Positions 54,160 through 64,000 of a DNA stretch of 64,000 nucleotides are shown piece after piece. How positions within the stretch are numbered: the first letter of the stretch is position 1; the number at the start of each line of letters is the position of its first letter. The stretch is from contig OZ025792.1 of NCBI GenBank assembly GCA_964019425.1, forward strand, positions 248,001 through 312,000. Direction: 5' to 3'. Source of the stretch: Flectonema sp. DT1601. Lineage: Eukaryota; Euglenozoa; Diplonemea; Diplonemida; Diplonemidae. The position numbers and the translations under genes were made by a program. Under the pieces are notes generated by a model, which saw nothing but the letters and a program-made list of their open reading frames with translations, was not told where the DNA came from and did not search any database.

Positions 54160-56037
54160 CTACGAACGCTTTTTCACGACCTTCTTTGTCTTTGCTCGCT
54201 TTACTGCTGCTCCGTTAGTTGCAGGTGCTTTCGACTTCTTTTTTGTCCCCTTTTTCGATAATGCTGACTTCTCAACTACGTCATCTTTCTGTGAATCAGC
54301 AATACTCATGATACCAACGTTGGCAGATCGACGAGCGCGAACAGAAGAAGCGAGTTCAGCAGCTTCTTTCTGCTCCTCCAAGTCAGCATCCGTCAATGAA
54401 AACGCCGGCACTGATTGCAATAAGTGATCTACAATAGATGGTGAGATACCAAGTGAACAAAGAGAAACGATAGCAGACTCTCTAGAAGTAGCTTCTGAGA
54501 GGCAAGCACAGGCTGCTTGAATTGATAGATTCCGAACCTCGTCATCACAAGTAAGTAGATTTTGAATGACATGAGTTGCATCAAATGTTTGAACAGGAAG
54601 ACGGTAGTCAAGACTGTTGAACTTGTCTTCGATGTCAGAAACGAATTCTGATAAGTTGTCTCTCATTTCATGTGGGAGAAGTAAAACAGATGTTCCTGCG
54701 CATCCCATTCTACCTGTTCTTCCAATTCGATGAGTGTACGTACGGCTATCATTTGGTGGTTGAAAGTGAAGAACATAATCAACTTCACGTACATCAATAC
54801 CAAAAGCACACTCATCAGTAGATAACAAAACACCTCTCGGATCAGCTAAAAAGTTCACAAACCTCTCCGTCCGTTCCTTCTCAGGAATATCCGGGTGCAG
54901 TTTATATGTCTGCAATTTCCACAATAATCCTAATTTCTCCTCCTGTTCACTTACAATGTCAATAAGTTTAGAAACGTATTCCAGTGTAGGAGCATTATTA
55001 AAGAATATAAAATGTTTTTTCTTTGGATGCTTACCCAACAAGTGAATCAACGTTGATAGGCATCTCGCAGCCGGAACCCAAACGTGAGTGTTTCGAAGAT
55101 TAATTAACGTACTCGCCTTGTCATAAATCGAGTATATTTTACCATCGTGTGATTCTTCATTATCGACGATGTCTGGTCCAAGTACGACGATGTCGTTATC
55201 GTCTCTTTCGAGGTTGGAAGTAATTGATTCTTTCTTTACCTTATTAGGAACAGGGTTGTCTTCCAGACGTTGTTCTTTTATGAATTTTTGAACAGCTGGT
55301 GTTGACCTAACAGTTGCTCCAAACAACCCAAATTGCCGACCTTTCCAAGGTAAGATATTTGTATTAAGAAGTTTATCACAGATAGTAGACTGTTGGTCAA
55401 GTATAACGTCAGCCTCATCAATTACAATTAGCAGATTGTCACTGAATGTAAAATTTATTGTTTTCGCCTTTAACATATCTAGTACGGCACCTGGTGTCCC
55501 GACTACTACTCGACCACCTGATGGGGGTAGGCGGTTAAACTTCGTCGTGTCTTCTTTTATATTTGTTTTTGTGTTTCCTGAGTCACCCCACAAAACAGTT
55601 TTAACATTATAGTCAGCACCACTAACAAGTTGTCTGCACACTAAGAATGTTTGTCTGGTTAGTGTACGTGACGGAGACAGCACAATAGCTGAAATCTCAC
55701 TAGAGCGGATTGGCTCTCCAGTTTTTTCAAGTTTTTTCTTATTCCGAGAGAGGATTCGATGGAGAACAGGTATCAAGAAACCTAGAGTCTTACCACTACC
55801 CGTTGATGCTTCCACTACTACTGATGTCCTTCTACAGAAAACTGGAATAGTGGTCTTCTGAATATTCGTAGCATGAGTAAAGTACAACAAATCTCTTAAT
55901 GTCTTCTTAATACAAGAATCTAAATGAGGACGTAACGTGTCCCAAACTTCTGTAAGAACTGAATCATCGGCAGTCTTATCAGACGGTTCTAATGTCTTCG
56001 GCACTCGAAGGACGTTAACATTCCCTCGCAGTGTCAT
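54160..56037 (-). CDS. DEAD-box RNA helicase, SPB4/DDX55-like
   Basis: 625 residues from ATG 56037 (MTLRGNVNVLRVPK); upstream codons lie before a candidate acceptor AG about 16 bases away. Helicase motifs: ASTGSGKT (I), SPSRTL (Ia), TPGAV (Ib), DEAD (II, VIDEADVIL), GAT in place of SAT (III), STDECAFGIDV (V), HRIGRTGRMG (VI). After the core comes a helical region of about 110 residues and a basic tail (KRAKTKKVVKKRS). ATP-dependent RNA unwinding; the fit with SPB4/DDX55, a 60S ribosome biogenesis factor, is moderate and rests on overall spacing. GAT for SAT is a real oddity, since SAT couples ATP hydrolysis to unwinding. A basic tail suggests nucleolar location. Confidence 0.8.
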   Translation of the reverse strand: MTLRGNVNVLRVPKTLEPSDKTADDSVLTEVWDTLRPHLDSCIKKTLRDLLYFTHATNIQKTTIPVFCRRTSVVVEASTGSGKTLGFLIPVLHRILSRNKKKLEKTGEPIRSSEISAIVLSPSRTLTRQTFLVCRQLVSGADYNVKTVLWGDSGNTKTNIKEDTTKFNRLPPSGGRVVVGTPGAVLDMLKAKTINFTFSDNLLIVIDEADVILDQQSTICDKLLNTNILPWKGRQFGLFGATVRSTPAVQKFIKEQRLEDNPVPNKVKKESITSNLERDDNDIVVLGPDIVDNEESHDGKIYSIYDKASTLINLRNTHVWVPAARCLSTLIHLLGKHPKKKHFIFFNNAPTLEYVSKLIDIVSEQEEKLGLLWKLQTYKLHPDIPEKERTERFVNFLADPRGVLLSTDECAFGIDVREVDYVLHFQPPNDSRTYTHRIGRTGRMGCAGTSVLLLPHEMRDNLSEFVSDIEDKFNSLDYRLPVQTFDATHVIQNLLTCDDEVRNLSIQAACACLSEATSRESAIVSLCSLGISPSIVDHLLQSVPAFSLTDADLEEQKEAAELASSVRARRSANVGIMSIADSQKDDVVEKSALSKKGTKKKSKAPATNGAAVKRAKTKKVVKKRS

Positions 56038-57410
56038 TTTTTGATTTGGATATCTTAACAAGAATGATATTAATGTTATTTTTGGAAAGGAAAGGTTCGT
56101 AGCCAAGCAACTTATTGATATCGCACCCAATCAGGCATTTGATGGAACTTGATAATGAAGTTAATCAAATCACTACCATTACAGCTTGTTTATACTATTT
56201 TATTATTTTTGATATAACCTGTAGAATAGACTTAACGGTAACGTGTGAACAATGTAAGACTAAAATAGAGAGAGGGGGGAATTGGGGAAAAACAGTTACC
56301 TTCGAACAGCAAACGTATCAGGTCATGCAAAAAAAAACTGCTGATCTATACATTGCGGGGAGTAAATAAAAAGAATTTTACATAATATTCTTAGGGTAAG
56401 CGAGAAAGAGAGTACACTTTAACCAGTAAATCTGAAAGAAAATGCTCGATTTTGGTAGCATGTGAGACTCAGTAATATCTGAGTAAACAGAGAGGAAGTT
56501 AAATTAAAGACGGGGGTATTTTGGAATATTTTGAGAAAGCGGTCGTCAATAAAGGTTTCAACGCGCTGCTTTGGCTGCAACGTTTACAAACGTGAAATAG
56601 GATAGTTATGTCGCGGAATGCACAGAAAAAAAATCATCCCAGGGCTAGAAAAAAGTATGTTCTATATATTGCATATTTAACTGACGCATCTGGGATGATT
56701 TCATTTTTTTTTTTTTTTTTTGGTGTGTTTTATTATTTATTCCTATTCAAGTTATTTCCTCGTAGATTTCTTTTTTCCTTCCTCCTCTCCCCATCATTTT
56801 TGTTGCAGCAGAAACTGTCGTAATATCCGACTTTCTTGCAGAGGAGTAAAAATGATTTGGGAAAGGAAAGATAAAACAAGAAACTGCTTTTAAAAAACCA
56901 TTAGCACAGATACTAACTTGGTAATTCTATTTCCTCCACGAGAGTAACACATAATACCCGGCCTGCGGTTACTAAGCAGCCGATGATTTGCATCGCACAA
57001 AGCAGGACGCTTGCTGAACAAATGCACCGAAAAAAAGCATAGGACGAGGCTCGGGAAATACCCGCGAAGTTATTTTAGGCAGAGAGAAAACAGTGCAAAA
57101 AAAATCATAAAAAAACATGTAGAAAAATAGACTCATAATCTCTGCAGTTGCGGACTACAGAAATTCAGGCGATTAGTCTTTTAAGGAAAGGGGATAAGGA
57201 CAAAAACGATCGTTCAAGGACAATCAGTGTAACCCGTAGTAAAGAGTCAACCATTTGTAAGGTTTGCGTCTAAAGTGAGCATTGCTTTAACACGTGGCCG
57301 GCTCCGACTACGGACTACATCGGAATAAAATTAGAACAAAGATGGAAAATATTACTTCTGGTTTTACAAACCTGATGCCCTGAGCTAATTAATATTAAGG
57401 CTCATTTAGG
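56038..57410. other. Intergenic, no gene seen
   Basis: About 1.37 kb with a T run (about 56706-56720). Short open stretches only, low in complexity. Nothing structured recognised. Confidence 0.45.
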
Positions 57411-59285
57411 TCACTTTCTCTGAACGGTGTAGTAATATGGGCACTTGAGGAGTGGTATGAATGGGAACCCACCCTGTTCGATACGGAAAGCACACGGTGT
57501 TCCAAGACCACGGATCATCTGGTGGTGTGAATCATTTAATACAACGTGGTCAAATGAAAAAGTCTTCGTCCACAAGAATCGAGACTGGAGCGACTGATCG
57601 GCTGGATCGATTGTAAAGTCTGTAGCTGCCAAGAATCCATCATCTGCTACGAGGTCCCAGGCCTTGTTGATTGCCTTCTTCCAGTCTGGAATCATTGTGA
57701 ATACGTAACTACTAATCACAACATCAAACTTCCTTTCCGGTTGGTATTCAGTGGCATCTCCTTGAATGAATTTAACATTAGTCCATCCGTACTTCTTTGC
57801 TCTCAGTTCCGCCTGCTTGAGAAGTGGAGTGCACAAGTCTAAGACGACGACTTCTTCCATATTTGGAACTAAGTCTCTGATGTACTCAAGAACATCACCA
57901 GTACCTCCACCGAATAACAACACACTCTTTGGGTTAGTTACCCACGGAATAGCCCACATGAGAGATCTCTTACCGTGAAGCATACCTGCACGGTAGGCGT
58001 CGTAGTCAGCTGCTTGACGTTCGTAGAAGGAGTCCAAGAACGCCTCGTGATTTCTTGAGAGCATCGTAGTAACAGGAGCAGCAGCCATTCTCGCGAAAGT
58101 CTTCAAAGAAGTAAACAGCGACTGGTTACCCCAGTTCGGTTCCTGAAGGAGGACTGGTGCCTCCGAAAGCTTCGGTAATTCAGCGCAAAAAAGTCCATTG
58201 TACATTCCAACACGGTCAGTGTAATCGTTAACAGTCTTGCGACCGATGGTTCCGTTAACGTGGAATTTCAAGTGGGAAAGACATCCAAAAGGAATAGTAC
58301 CAAAACTTCTCCATCCGACAAGAGCGCCATTTGGGTCACCAACCTTACAAAGTGCTCTCCAAGAACCAACTATCTGTTCCTCAGTAAGCCAGTCTTGATG
58401 GTCCAATAAAACAAATCGAGTGTAGTTCTTACGAGCTTCATCACTCTGAATACCTTCACTCAACATTGCAGTAATAATACGAACTCTATGAGCACGCTCT
58501 TTAGCTAACGGGAAGAATTCAGGCTTCAGGTATCTTGGACAGCAATCCTTTGTCCACTTACCAAGTAAGTAACTGGCGTAAAAGTAGTTATCAGAAAAGA
58601 GAAGTGTCTGTTGGCAGATGAAGTCGAGAAGTTCAGGGAGAAGCATGTGTTTGTTATCATAAAGAGTATATTGTCTCATAGGAACTCCAACGAATCCAAT
58701 AAGTCCGTTCATTCCAGTCTGACCAAGACGAGCAGCACGTTGAACTGAAGTACGGTACTTGGCGTAGATCAAACGCTGTTCTTCAATGGTTGGGTTTTTC
58801 ATTTTTTGGAACTCCCTCAACATGTCTCCGCATCCCAGCAATTCCAGGCATCCGATGGCCGCATAGGCAGCGAATTTTACAGAACCAGAAATGTGCCAGT
58901 TTCTCATACGGTGTTGGTTACAGTCCCACCATTGAGCAGATCTCAGTTGAAGATGCTTCTTTAATCGAGGAAACACTGACAGGAAGAGTTCGTAATTCTG
59001 CTCTCCCAAAATGGCAAAGCATTCATCGTAGTCAAGCTCCTTAACACATGCCAGCTTCATATCGACGAGGTAGTTTTGATGTTCATTCATGTCGTAAGTA
59101 TCTATGTACTCTGGATCTTCTAGAAGGTAGTCGATAACGTTATCTCCACCAGTTGTTAACATGCAAATACGGTCTCCCTTACCAATCTTGAAGTGCTTGA
59201 TATCCACACGCGGGTCCTCCCAGCTTTGGTTATAAATCCAAGTGTGGTCCATTGCGACTTTCATAGTTCCATTTACCTTGACCAT
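57411..59285 (-). CDS. BTA1: Betaine lipid (DGTS) synthase, BtaA-BtaB fusion
   Basis: 624 residues in one exon. It makes diacylglyceryl-trimethylhomoserine, a phosphorus-free betaine lipid, from diacylglycerol and S-adenosylmethionine. Residues about 15-400 are the BtaA-type 3-amino-3-carboxypropyl transferase (DUF3419; WEDPRVDIKHFKIGKGDRI, MLTTGGDNVIDYLL, and YDMNEHQNYL with the acidic residue after strand 2). Residues about 425-600 are the BtaB-type SAM N-methyltransferase (VLLFGGGTGDVLEYI, VVVLDLC, FDVVISSYVFTMIPDW). The order is A then B. The presence of this gene means the organism can replace phosphatidylcholine with betaine lipid, usually under phosphate shortage. Leader about 29 bases after a pyrimidine-rich CCCAAACCAG. 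This is the first gene of the visible array in transcription order. Confidence 0.92.
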   Translation of the reverse strand: MVKVNGTMKVAMDHTWIYNQSWEDPRVDIKHFKIGKGDRICMLTTGGDNVIDYLLEDPEYIDTYDMNEHQNYLVDMKLACVKELDYDECFAILGEQNYELFLSVFPRLKKHLQLRSAQWWDCNQHRMRNWHISGSVKFAAYAAIGCLELLGCGDMLREFQKMKNPTIEEQRLIYAKYRTSVQRAARLGQTGMNGLIGFVGVPMRQYTLYDNKHMLLPELLDFICQQTLLFSDNYFYASYLLGKWTKDCCPRYLKPEFFPLAKERAHRVRIITAMLSEGIQSDEARKNYTRFVLLDHQDWLTEEQIVGSWRALCKVGDPNGALVGWRSFGTIPFGCLSHLKFHVNGTIGRKTVNDYTDRVGMYNGLFCAELPKLSEAPVLLQEPNWGNQSLFTSLKTFARMAAAPVTTMLSRNHEAFLDSFYERQAADYDAYRAGMLHGKRSLMWAIPWVTNPKSVLLFGGGTGDVLEYIRDLVPNMEEVVVLDLCTPLLKQAELRAKKYGWTNVKFIQGDATEYQPERKFDVVISSYVFTMIPDWKKAINKAWDLVADDGFLAATDFTIDPADQSLQSRFLWTKTFSFDHVVLNDSHHQMIRGLGTPCAFRIEQGGFPFIPLLKCPYYYTVQRK

Positions 59286-59789
59286 TGTTTAGATTTTGTT
59301 TTGAAATATAAAAACTGGTTTGGGAGAGGTAAAGTGTTGTCAGGATTACAGTTGAGACGAAATTAAAATAATAACTCTGCACTACTACTACTACCATCCC
59401 CAATAAGCTGATCGGAGGTAAAAAAAAAATAATAATAATTTCAAGTCTGTTGGTCATATTATTCCTAAAGTGATAGCACTCTCGTAACCAAAAAATGCGA
59501 TTATTCGTATGTTTTTTTTTTTTTTTTTTTTTTTGAGTGGGGAAAGATTTTCTTTTTTTACGAGGGATGGGAACCTAAATCAAGCCGGAGCATAATTGGC
59601 AATATGATTCAAGTTGTTCACCAATACACCTACATGACTGATTCAGAGGAAAGAGAAAAAAAAAAAAGAAGTTTGTTTTTCATAAGAGAGGCTTTAGTGA
59701 ACAGCAGTAGCGTTAACATAAAGACGGAATAAAATAAATAATCTTTTCAACAAATCCTCAAAACAAAAACTACAACATCAGAGAGGACG

Positions 59790-59828
59790 ACTTAGAAGAA
59801 GAAGAAGAAGAGAAGAAGAAAAAGAAAA
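59790..59828. repeat. GAA-type microsatellite
   Basis: AGA/GAA repeated about ten times with interruptions, in the non-genic right flank. Confidence 0.6.
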
Positions 59829-60095
59829 TGTAAGTTTTCAGATGTTAGCAGCGCGAACATATTCGCATGCCGGGCGGTGATGTTTTTTTTTTTTTTTTTT
59901 TTTTTTTCTACGTATAATTAGAAGAGGGTGAAAAAAAACAGAGAGGGGGAAAAAGAAGCGTGATAATGTAACACCAAGACCTGTTTAGCCAATCATTTCC
60001 TTCCGATAATTGTTTAGATCTTTGAAGCTTTGTTGTCAGTCTGAATAAGTTTGATTCAAAAAAATAAAAATATAAAAAAAAGTAAAGCTGTCTCG

Positions 60096-60173
60096 ATGGT
60101 TCCAAAGTTCACGCCAGACTTACCCGAACTTAACAAGAAACACTACTGTGCGACAGAACCGAATCGCTGGTAA
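60096..60173 (+). CDS. Doubtful small plus-strand ORF or first exon
   Basis: ATG to TAA, 25 residues beginning MVPKFTPDLPELNKKHYC, of good complexity compared with its low-complexity surroundings. The end GCTG/GTAAGA could also be a splice donor, making it a first exon of a gene running right. No homologue known to me. If real it would be the only plus-strand gene in the window and would mark a divergent start region. Confidence 0.15.
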   Translation: MVPKFTPDLPELNKKHYCATEPNRW

Positions 60174-61546
60174 GAAAATTCTGGTTTTAAAAAATACTGT
60201 TTAAGTTTAACTACCCGTTTTAACAAACATAATAAAGAAATTGATATCAAACTTTGAAATGACATATGGGAAGTTACTTAATCGGGTTTTTGAGTTTTTT
60301 TTTTTCCAAATTACGGTGTGCAATAAAAAAAAAGAGAAAATAATCAGTCATGATGCCCTTAGTAGGCCTACATAATAATACTAATTCGATTAGAGTAGCG
60401 TTTCAATAATAATATTTAAAAAAAAGGGGTGCAGAACACGCCACTCTCGGATCCGAAAAAAAGTTTTTTTTAATCAGAAATTCACTGTGATACATTTTCT
60501 TTTCTTTTTTTTTTTAAAGAAGGAAATACAAAAAACACTCAGAAAAGGAGAAATTCTCCATATGTGGGTGACGTTGCTGAAAAGTGAAAAAAAAACTGTC
60601 ACTTAGATGAGAGTTGCCAGTCGATTTTAATGTTTTGTTTGTGCACGAAACCGTGAACCGACTTAAACTAATAAAGCTAAAGGAGGTTTACGTGTACTGC
60701 TAACATTCTTTTTTATCGTTCTTACAATACTTGTGGTTAAATGCAAAAAAAAAAAAAAAAGCTTTACTTTGTGTTACTTTTATAATGCAGTGTCTAACTC
60801 TATCGAAGGTCGGCCCAATAATCGTCACTAATAACGGACAAAGGAAAATGCATAGCTTGAGTTGAATTAACTACAACACTCACACTAACTATCTTTTTTT
60901 TTTCACTTCGAAAAAAAGGAGGAGAACGTAGGATGATAAAGCTAATTAGTCAGGGAGCCCGACATACTGTCAATAATGTAAATCAGTCATCATTCCGAAA
61001 AAATGAAAAGACACAAAGGGCATATCACACTGGGAAGAATAATATTATGTTTTTTCTTTTTTTTTTTAAAGTTCAACAACGGGACTAAACATTCGTGAAC
61101 TTAAAATAATCCAAACTATTTCAAATAAACAACAACATCTTAAAGAAACTGAGCCCTCTTTTCAATTGTGTGAGCTGAAACAGAGCATCTCCACATAAGG
61201 TACTCAAATCCAATTGTTTAAGTGGGAATATAACTTGCGGCTTTCTTGTAGATATCAGATAAAATGGACGTGCCACGCTGGAAGAAAAGGTCAATTTGCT
61301 TGCAACGATTACTGCTGGTAGTGATTGAACCCTTTCATGGAGGGATTGCTTAATTTTTGAATGGGAGTGAATTCTTAACGTACAACACTCAAATAACACT
61401 TTATATTATGTCAATCAAAAAAAAAAGCTACCCTGTTTTTTCACTGAAAAAAAAAAAAAAAAGGAAACTACAAGTCCAAATGAAATAATTGTGATATTTA
61501 TATTGGGGGACATGTCTATTTACATGATGTAACATCGGGAATGAAA

Positions 61547-61571
61547 AAAAATAAAATAAAATAAAATAAAC
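61547..61571. repeat. AAAAT tandem repeat
   Basis: Four units of AAAAT/ATAAA in the right flank; simple repeat. Confidence 0.7.
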
Positions 61572-61839
61572 AGTTACCGCACAGTTACACGGGCGAAGAA
61601 TTATTACGGGTGGGGGGAGTAATGAGATTATTTACTAAAAACCTTTCAAAAAAAAAAAACGGATAAGCATAAATTAATAATACGGGTTAGAGCACTACTT
61701 GCATAAAAATATTAACGGAACATAACAACCAAAAGAAAAGCACGCTAAGACAAACTTCTACAGAACGCATGCTTTCGATTCTGGCTAAAAATGTCGATTA
61801 ATGTTTGGAAGTGAGGGAAATGTTCCCAAACAGGATAGT

Positions 61840-62055
61840 TTAATACACCAATTTAAGATAAGATAAGATGATGACATGCACACGAAAACACACAAAGGTT
61901 TTATTAGATAGAATAGAAGAGTAACAAACGAAGGGAAAGATTGATACGGTTCCCGGCAACTGTTCAATCCCAGAAATGCTATTATCGAGTACTACTATAT
62001 TAGGAGTATCCCCATGAGGTGGTACATTTGTTGATAACAACTCTTTCATAAACAT
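61840..62055 (-). CDS. Doubtful small ORF, 71 residues
   Basis: Starts ATG at 62055, MFMKELLSTNVPPHGDTPNIV, of plausible composition for the first 40 residues; the remainder is hydrophobic and AT-rich. A TGTAG lies 23 bases before the ATG on the coding strand. No family recognised. Confidence 0.2.
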   Translation of the reverse strand: MFMKELLSTNVPPHGDTPNIVVLDNSISGIEQLPGTVSIFPFVCYSSILSNKTFVCFRVHVIILSYLKLVY

Positions 62056-62465
62056 GTGCAGTTACCATGACACAAGCTACAGGGTTATGATATAATTATA
62101 ATTTCTTTCAACATTGTTAGGGCAGTTAGTCAGTTAGAGAGGTACAACCTACGGGAACCTGTTAGCACAAGGTTTTAAATCTTCACTTCAGCCCCGTTGT
62201 AATAATCCCCTAACCACACAAACTAATCATTCGCTTCACGTTACAAGCAGCAGCAGAGTGGCACAATACTCAAAATAGGAGGGAATGTTGCCGACGAGTT
62301 TTACAAGAAAAGAAAGCTATCCAAGTTGTCCTACTACTAGAGTGTGATACTCAATGCGCTTTGATAGAAGCCAAATAAACTTTCGGATTAAGCAGCTGAT
62401 GCGGCAGTTCACACCGTCGAGTCTTGGCTCGCGGGTGTTATTCACATTTTGGGGCACGAATGACG

Positions 62466-62497
<32 letters not shown>

Positions 62498-62564
62498 ACA
62501 AAAATCTTCGTTCAGTAGGACTCTAAGGAGTCTGTTGTAAAAACGACACAACTTGTGCTATAAA

Positions 62565-62602
62565 TAGTTTCTGATCACACGGATCAGAAACTACTTTTTT
62601 TT
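62565..62602 (+). ncRNA. Perfect 12-bp hairpin followed by T run, candidate small RNA 3' end
   Basis: TAGTTTCTGATC, loop ACACG, exact complement, then CTTTTTTTT. Hairpin plus T8 is how a Pol III transcript, or a euglenozoan SL or snRNA, may end. A smaller hairpin (GACTC/GAGTC, about 62520-62533) lies just before. Identity unknown. Confidence 0.3.
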
Positions 62603-62683
62603 CGCACTACCCTCCCAAAACTCTGAGAACGCGTCACAATATTGGTTATATTTCTTTTTTAATTGGCAAGCTCACTTTGCACT

Positions 62684-62729
62684 CAGCAACCTTTTTATGT
62701 TGCCTGCTGATCTTTTCTATTCAGAAAAG
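62684..62729. repeat. Two further hairpins
   Basis: GCAAC/GTTGC (62686-62703) and CTTTTCT/AGAAAAG with a 4-base loop (62712-62729). Confidence 0.55.
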
Positions 62730-63086
62730 TGAATGACTTATCATTTAATTGTAAACAACTAAACGTCCAATAAACAAACAAAATGACGACTGAGGAGCAG
62801 AAATCACACACAGTTTGAGTAAAAAGAAAACGCGGGGTTTAATTGCTACGACTAGCTATTGCTGTAAAAAAAATAAGAAAAGAAACAATAAAACAAGTAT
62901 CTCCGACAGTCGCAGAAAAAGCGGTTGACAGATACCGTCTTCTTCTAATCTCGTTTGCGGTGCAATAGCAAAGAAATTTACGAAGCGGCCTCTTCCAAAA
63001 AAAAAAAAAAAATAAAAATAATAGCGGGGGGAAACACTAACAGAGAGGTACGTAATAAAGTAGTTAGAATCCATAACAACGCTTTC

Positions 63087-63117
<31 letters not shown>

Positions 63118-64000
63118 ATCTGAAAAAAAATACCCAGTGACTAAACATACTTAACAAATGATCCAACCGCTCTACAAACGGAAGAACAATTAGTTCAGTT
63201 TTATTGGTCCATGCACAAAGTACAGGTGACCGCGGGGAATGACACTTGAGGTTGCCAAAGACCGCAGATGACCTTACAGCATGACAACAGCTATCATATA
63301 AAAAAAAAAAAAAAAAAAAAAACGACAGAAACAAGTACGAAAAAAGAACTTTACAAGAAACTAACAATAGTTGTTTCCATTAAGTTAGTCACACTGAAAC
63401 TGGGGGAGAGCAATACTCGTTAGTTGTAACATTCATTTGATAAATACAGAAAAAAACAATGTAGAAAAGAATATCAAAAAAGCGACAAGCACAGTAAACT
63501 AAATTCTATGCATGAAAAATAACATAATTATTTTGTGCGATGAAACTAATTATGAGTTTTTAAAAAGAAAATTAAAAACTAACGTATTACACTTTATGCC
63601 GAACATGAACCGAACATGAAACGGGCACGAAAGGAAATTACATTTTTTTTTGGGGGGGGAGAAACGTAAAGGAGGAAGGAGAAAGAAGAAAAAAAAAACA
63701 GACAAAAAAAAAAAAGTATTCCTTTAATTCCATTCAATCAAAACTACTGTAATTATTAATAGTTTTGCTAAACGTTTCAAAAAGTTTTTCTTTTTTTTCT
63801 TTCCCCCTTGAAGATAAGGACCTCTCCTTAAAACGGTTGTTCTTTTTGAAACCGAATTTTAACAATAATCGTAGTGTGAAAGAAGAGTTCCCTGAAGAAA
63901 AGAGGCGGGAAATCTTAAACACCTTCGAAAACCTTTAGACCCTAAAAAGACAATATACTTAGAATATACATAACGTTCATGATATCCCCCAAGCTGTAAG

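Larger units (their letters stand above)
59286..64000. other. 4.7 kb right flank, no convincing gene; possible array start
   Basis: Long A/T runs (59511-59533, about 59883-59907, 62466-62492, 63088-63114, 63300-63321) and short frames only. It lies upstream of the first gene in the direction of transcription. A small plus-strand frame starts at 60096 and a group of hairpins lies at 62400-62735; see separate entries. The minus-strand open stretch at 61121-61399 (92 codons, protein-like composition) has only a GTG start, so it could at most be an internal or terminal exon. Confidence 0.5.

Noticed and set aside
61121-61399. 92-codon minus-strand frame of good composition
   Set aside because: It has only a GTG start and no clear acceptor; kept only as a possible exon in the flank entry.
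1-64000. Search for virus-like elements, LINEs, SINEs and DNA transposons
   Set aside because: No reverse transcriptase, integrase, capsid or transposase-like sequence seen; no paired terminal repeats recognised.

Overview
This window reads as nuclear DNA of a flagellated protist of the Euglenozoa. It carries about 19 protein genes and every one lies on the minus strand, so the region behaves as one long directional gene array. Almost every gene has, a few to about 45 bases upstream of its ATG, an AG preceded by a pyrimidine-rich stretch, which is what a spliced-leader trans-splicing acceptor looks like. Three genes recall known kinetoplastid proteins: a BILBO1-like flagellar pocket collar protein, a VSP1-like acidocalcisomal pyrophosphatase with an N-terminal EF-hand-like region, and an RDK1-like membrane kinase with PAS, HATPase, receiver and STE11 kinase domains. 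Unlike trypanosomatids, several genes carry ordinary cis GT-AG introns of about 70-100 bases. A diplonemid-like or other intron-bearing euglenozoan fits best. The assignment is inference from memory of these families, without a database search. The DNA is AT-rich, with many homopolymer A/T runs between genes.

Transcription runs right to left. From the right: a 4.7 kb stretch without a convincing gene (59286-64000, possible array start, with a group of hairpins near 62.4-62.7 kb), a betaine lipid synthase (BTA1), a DEAD-box helicase, a zinc-finger/WW calpain, two tandem sirtuins, a receptor-like kinase with a PQQ-propeller-like ectodomain, a 2.3 kb gap, the VSP1-like pyrophosphatase, a WW protein with a dozen acidic repeats, the BILBO1-like protein, the RDK1-like kinase, a 1.9 kb gap, a kinesin-3-like motor, a cold-shock-domain protein, two tandem secreted discoidin-like paralogues, an exonuclease-like zinc-knuckle protein, a C9orf85-family protein, a secreted SGNH hydrolase, a 994-residue unknown, an SFI1-like protein, and the RNA kinase/cleavage factor CLP1.

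The genes do not form a single pathway, as is usual for euglenozoan arrays. Loose themes are the flagellum and cytoskeleton (SFI1-like, BILBO1-like, kinesin), signalling (two unusual membrane kinases), RNA work (CLP1, helicase, cold-shock protein, exonuclease-like protein), and secreted or surface proteins (SGNH hydrolase, two discoidin-like proteins). The most unusual items are the kinase in which a degenerate two-component module is fused to an intact MAP3K, the PQQ-ectodomain kinase, and the discoidin pair whose 3' halves look recently homogenised by gene conversion. No virus-like element, transposon, CRISPR array, tRNA or rRNA gene was recognised.
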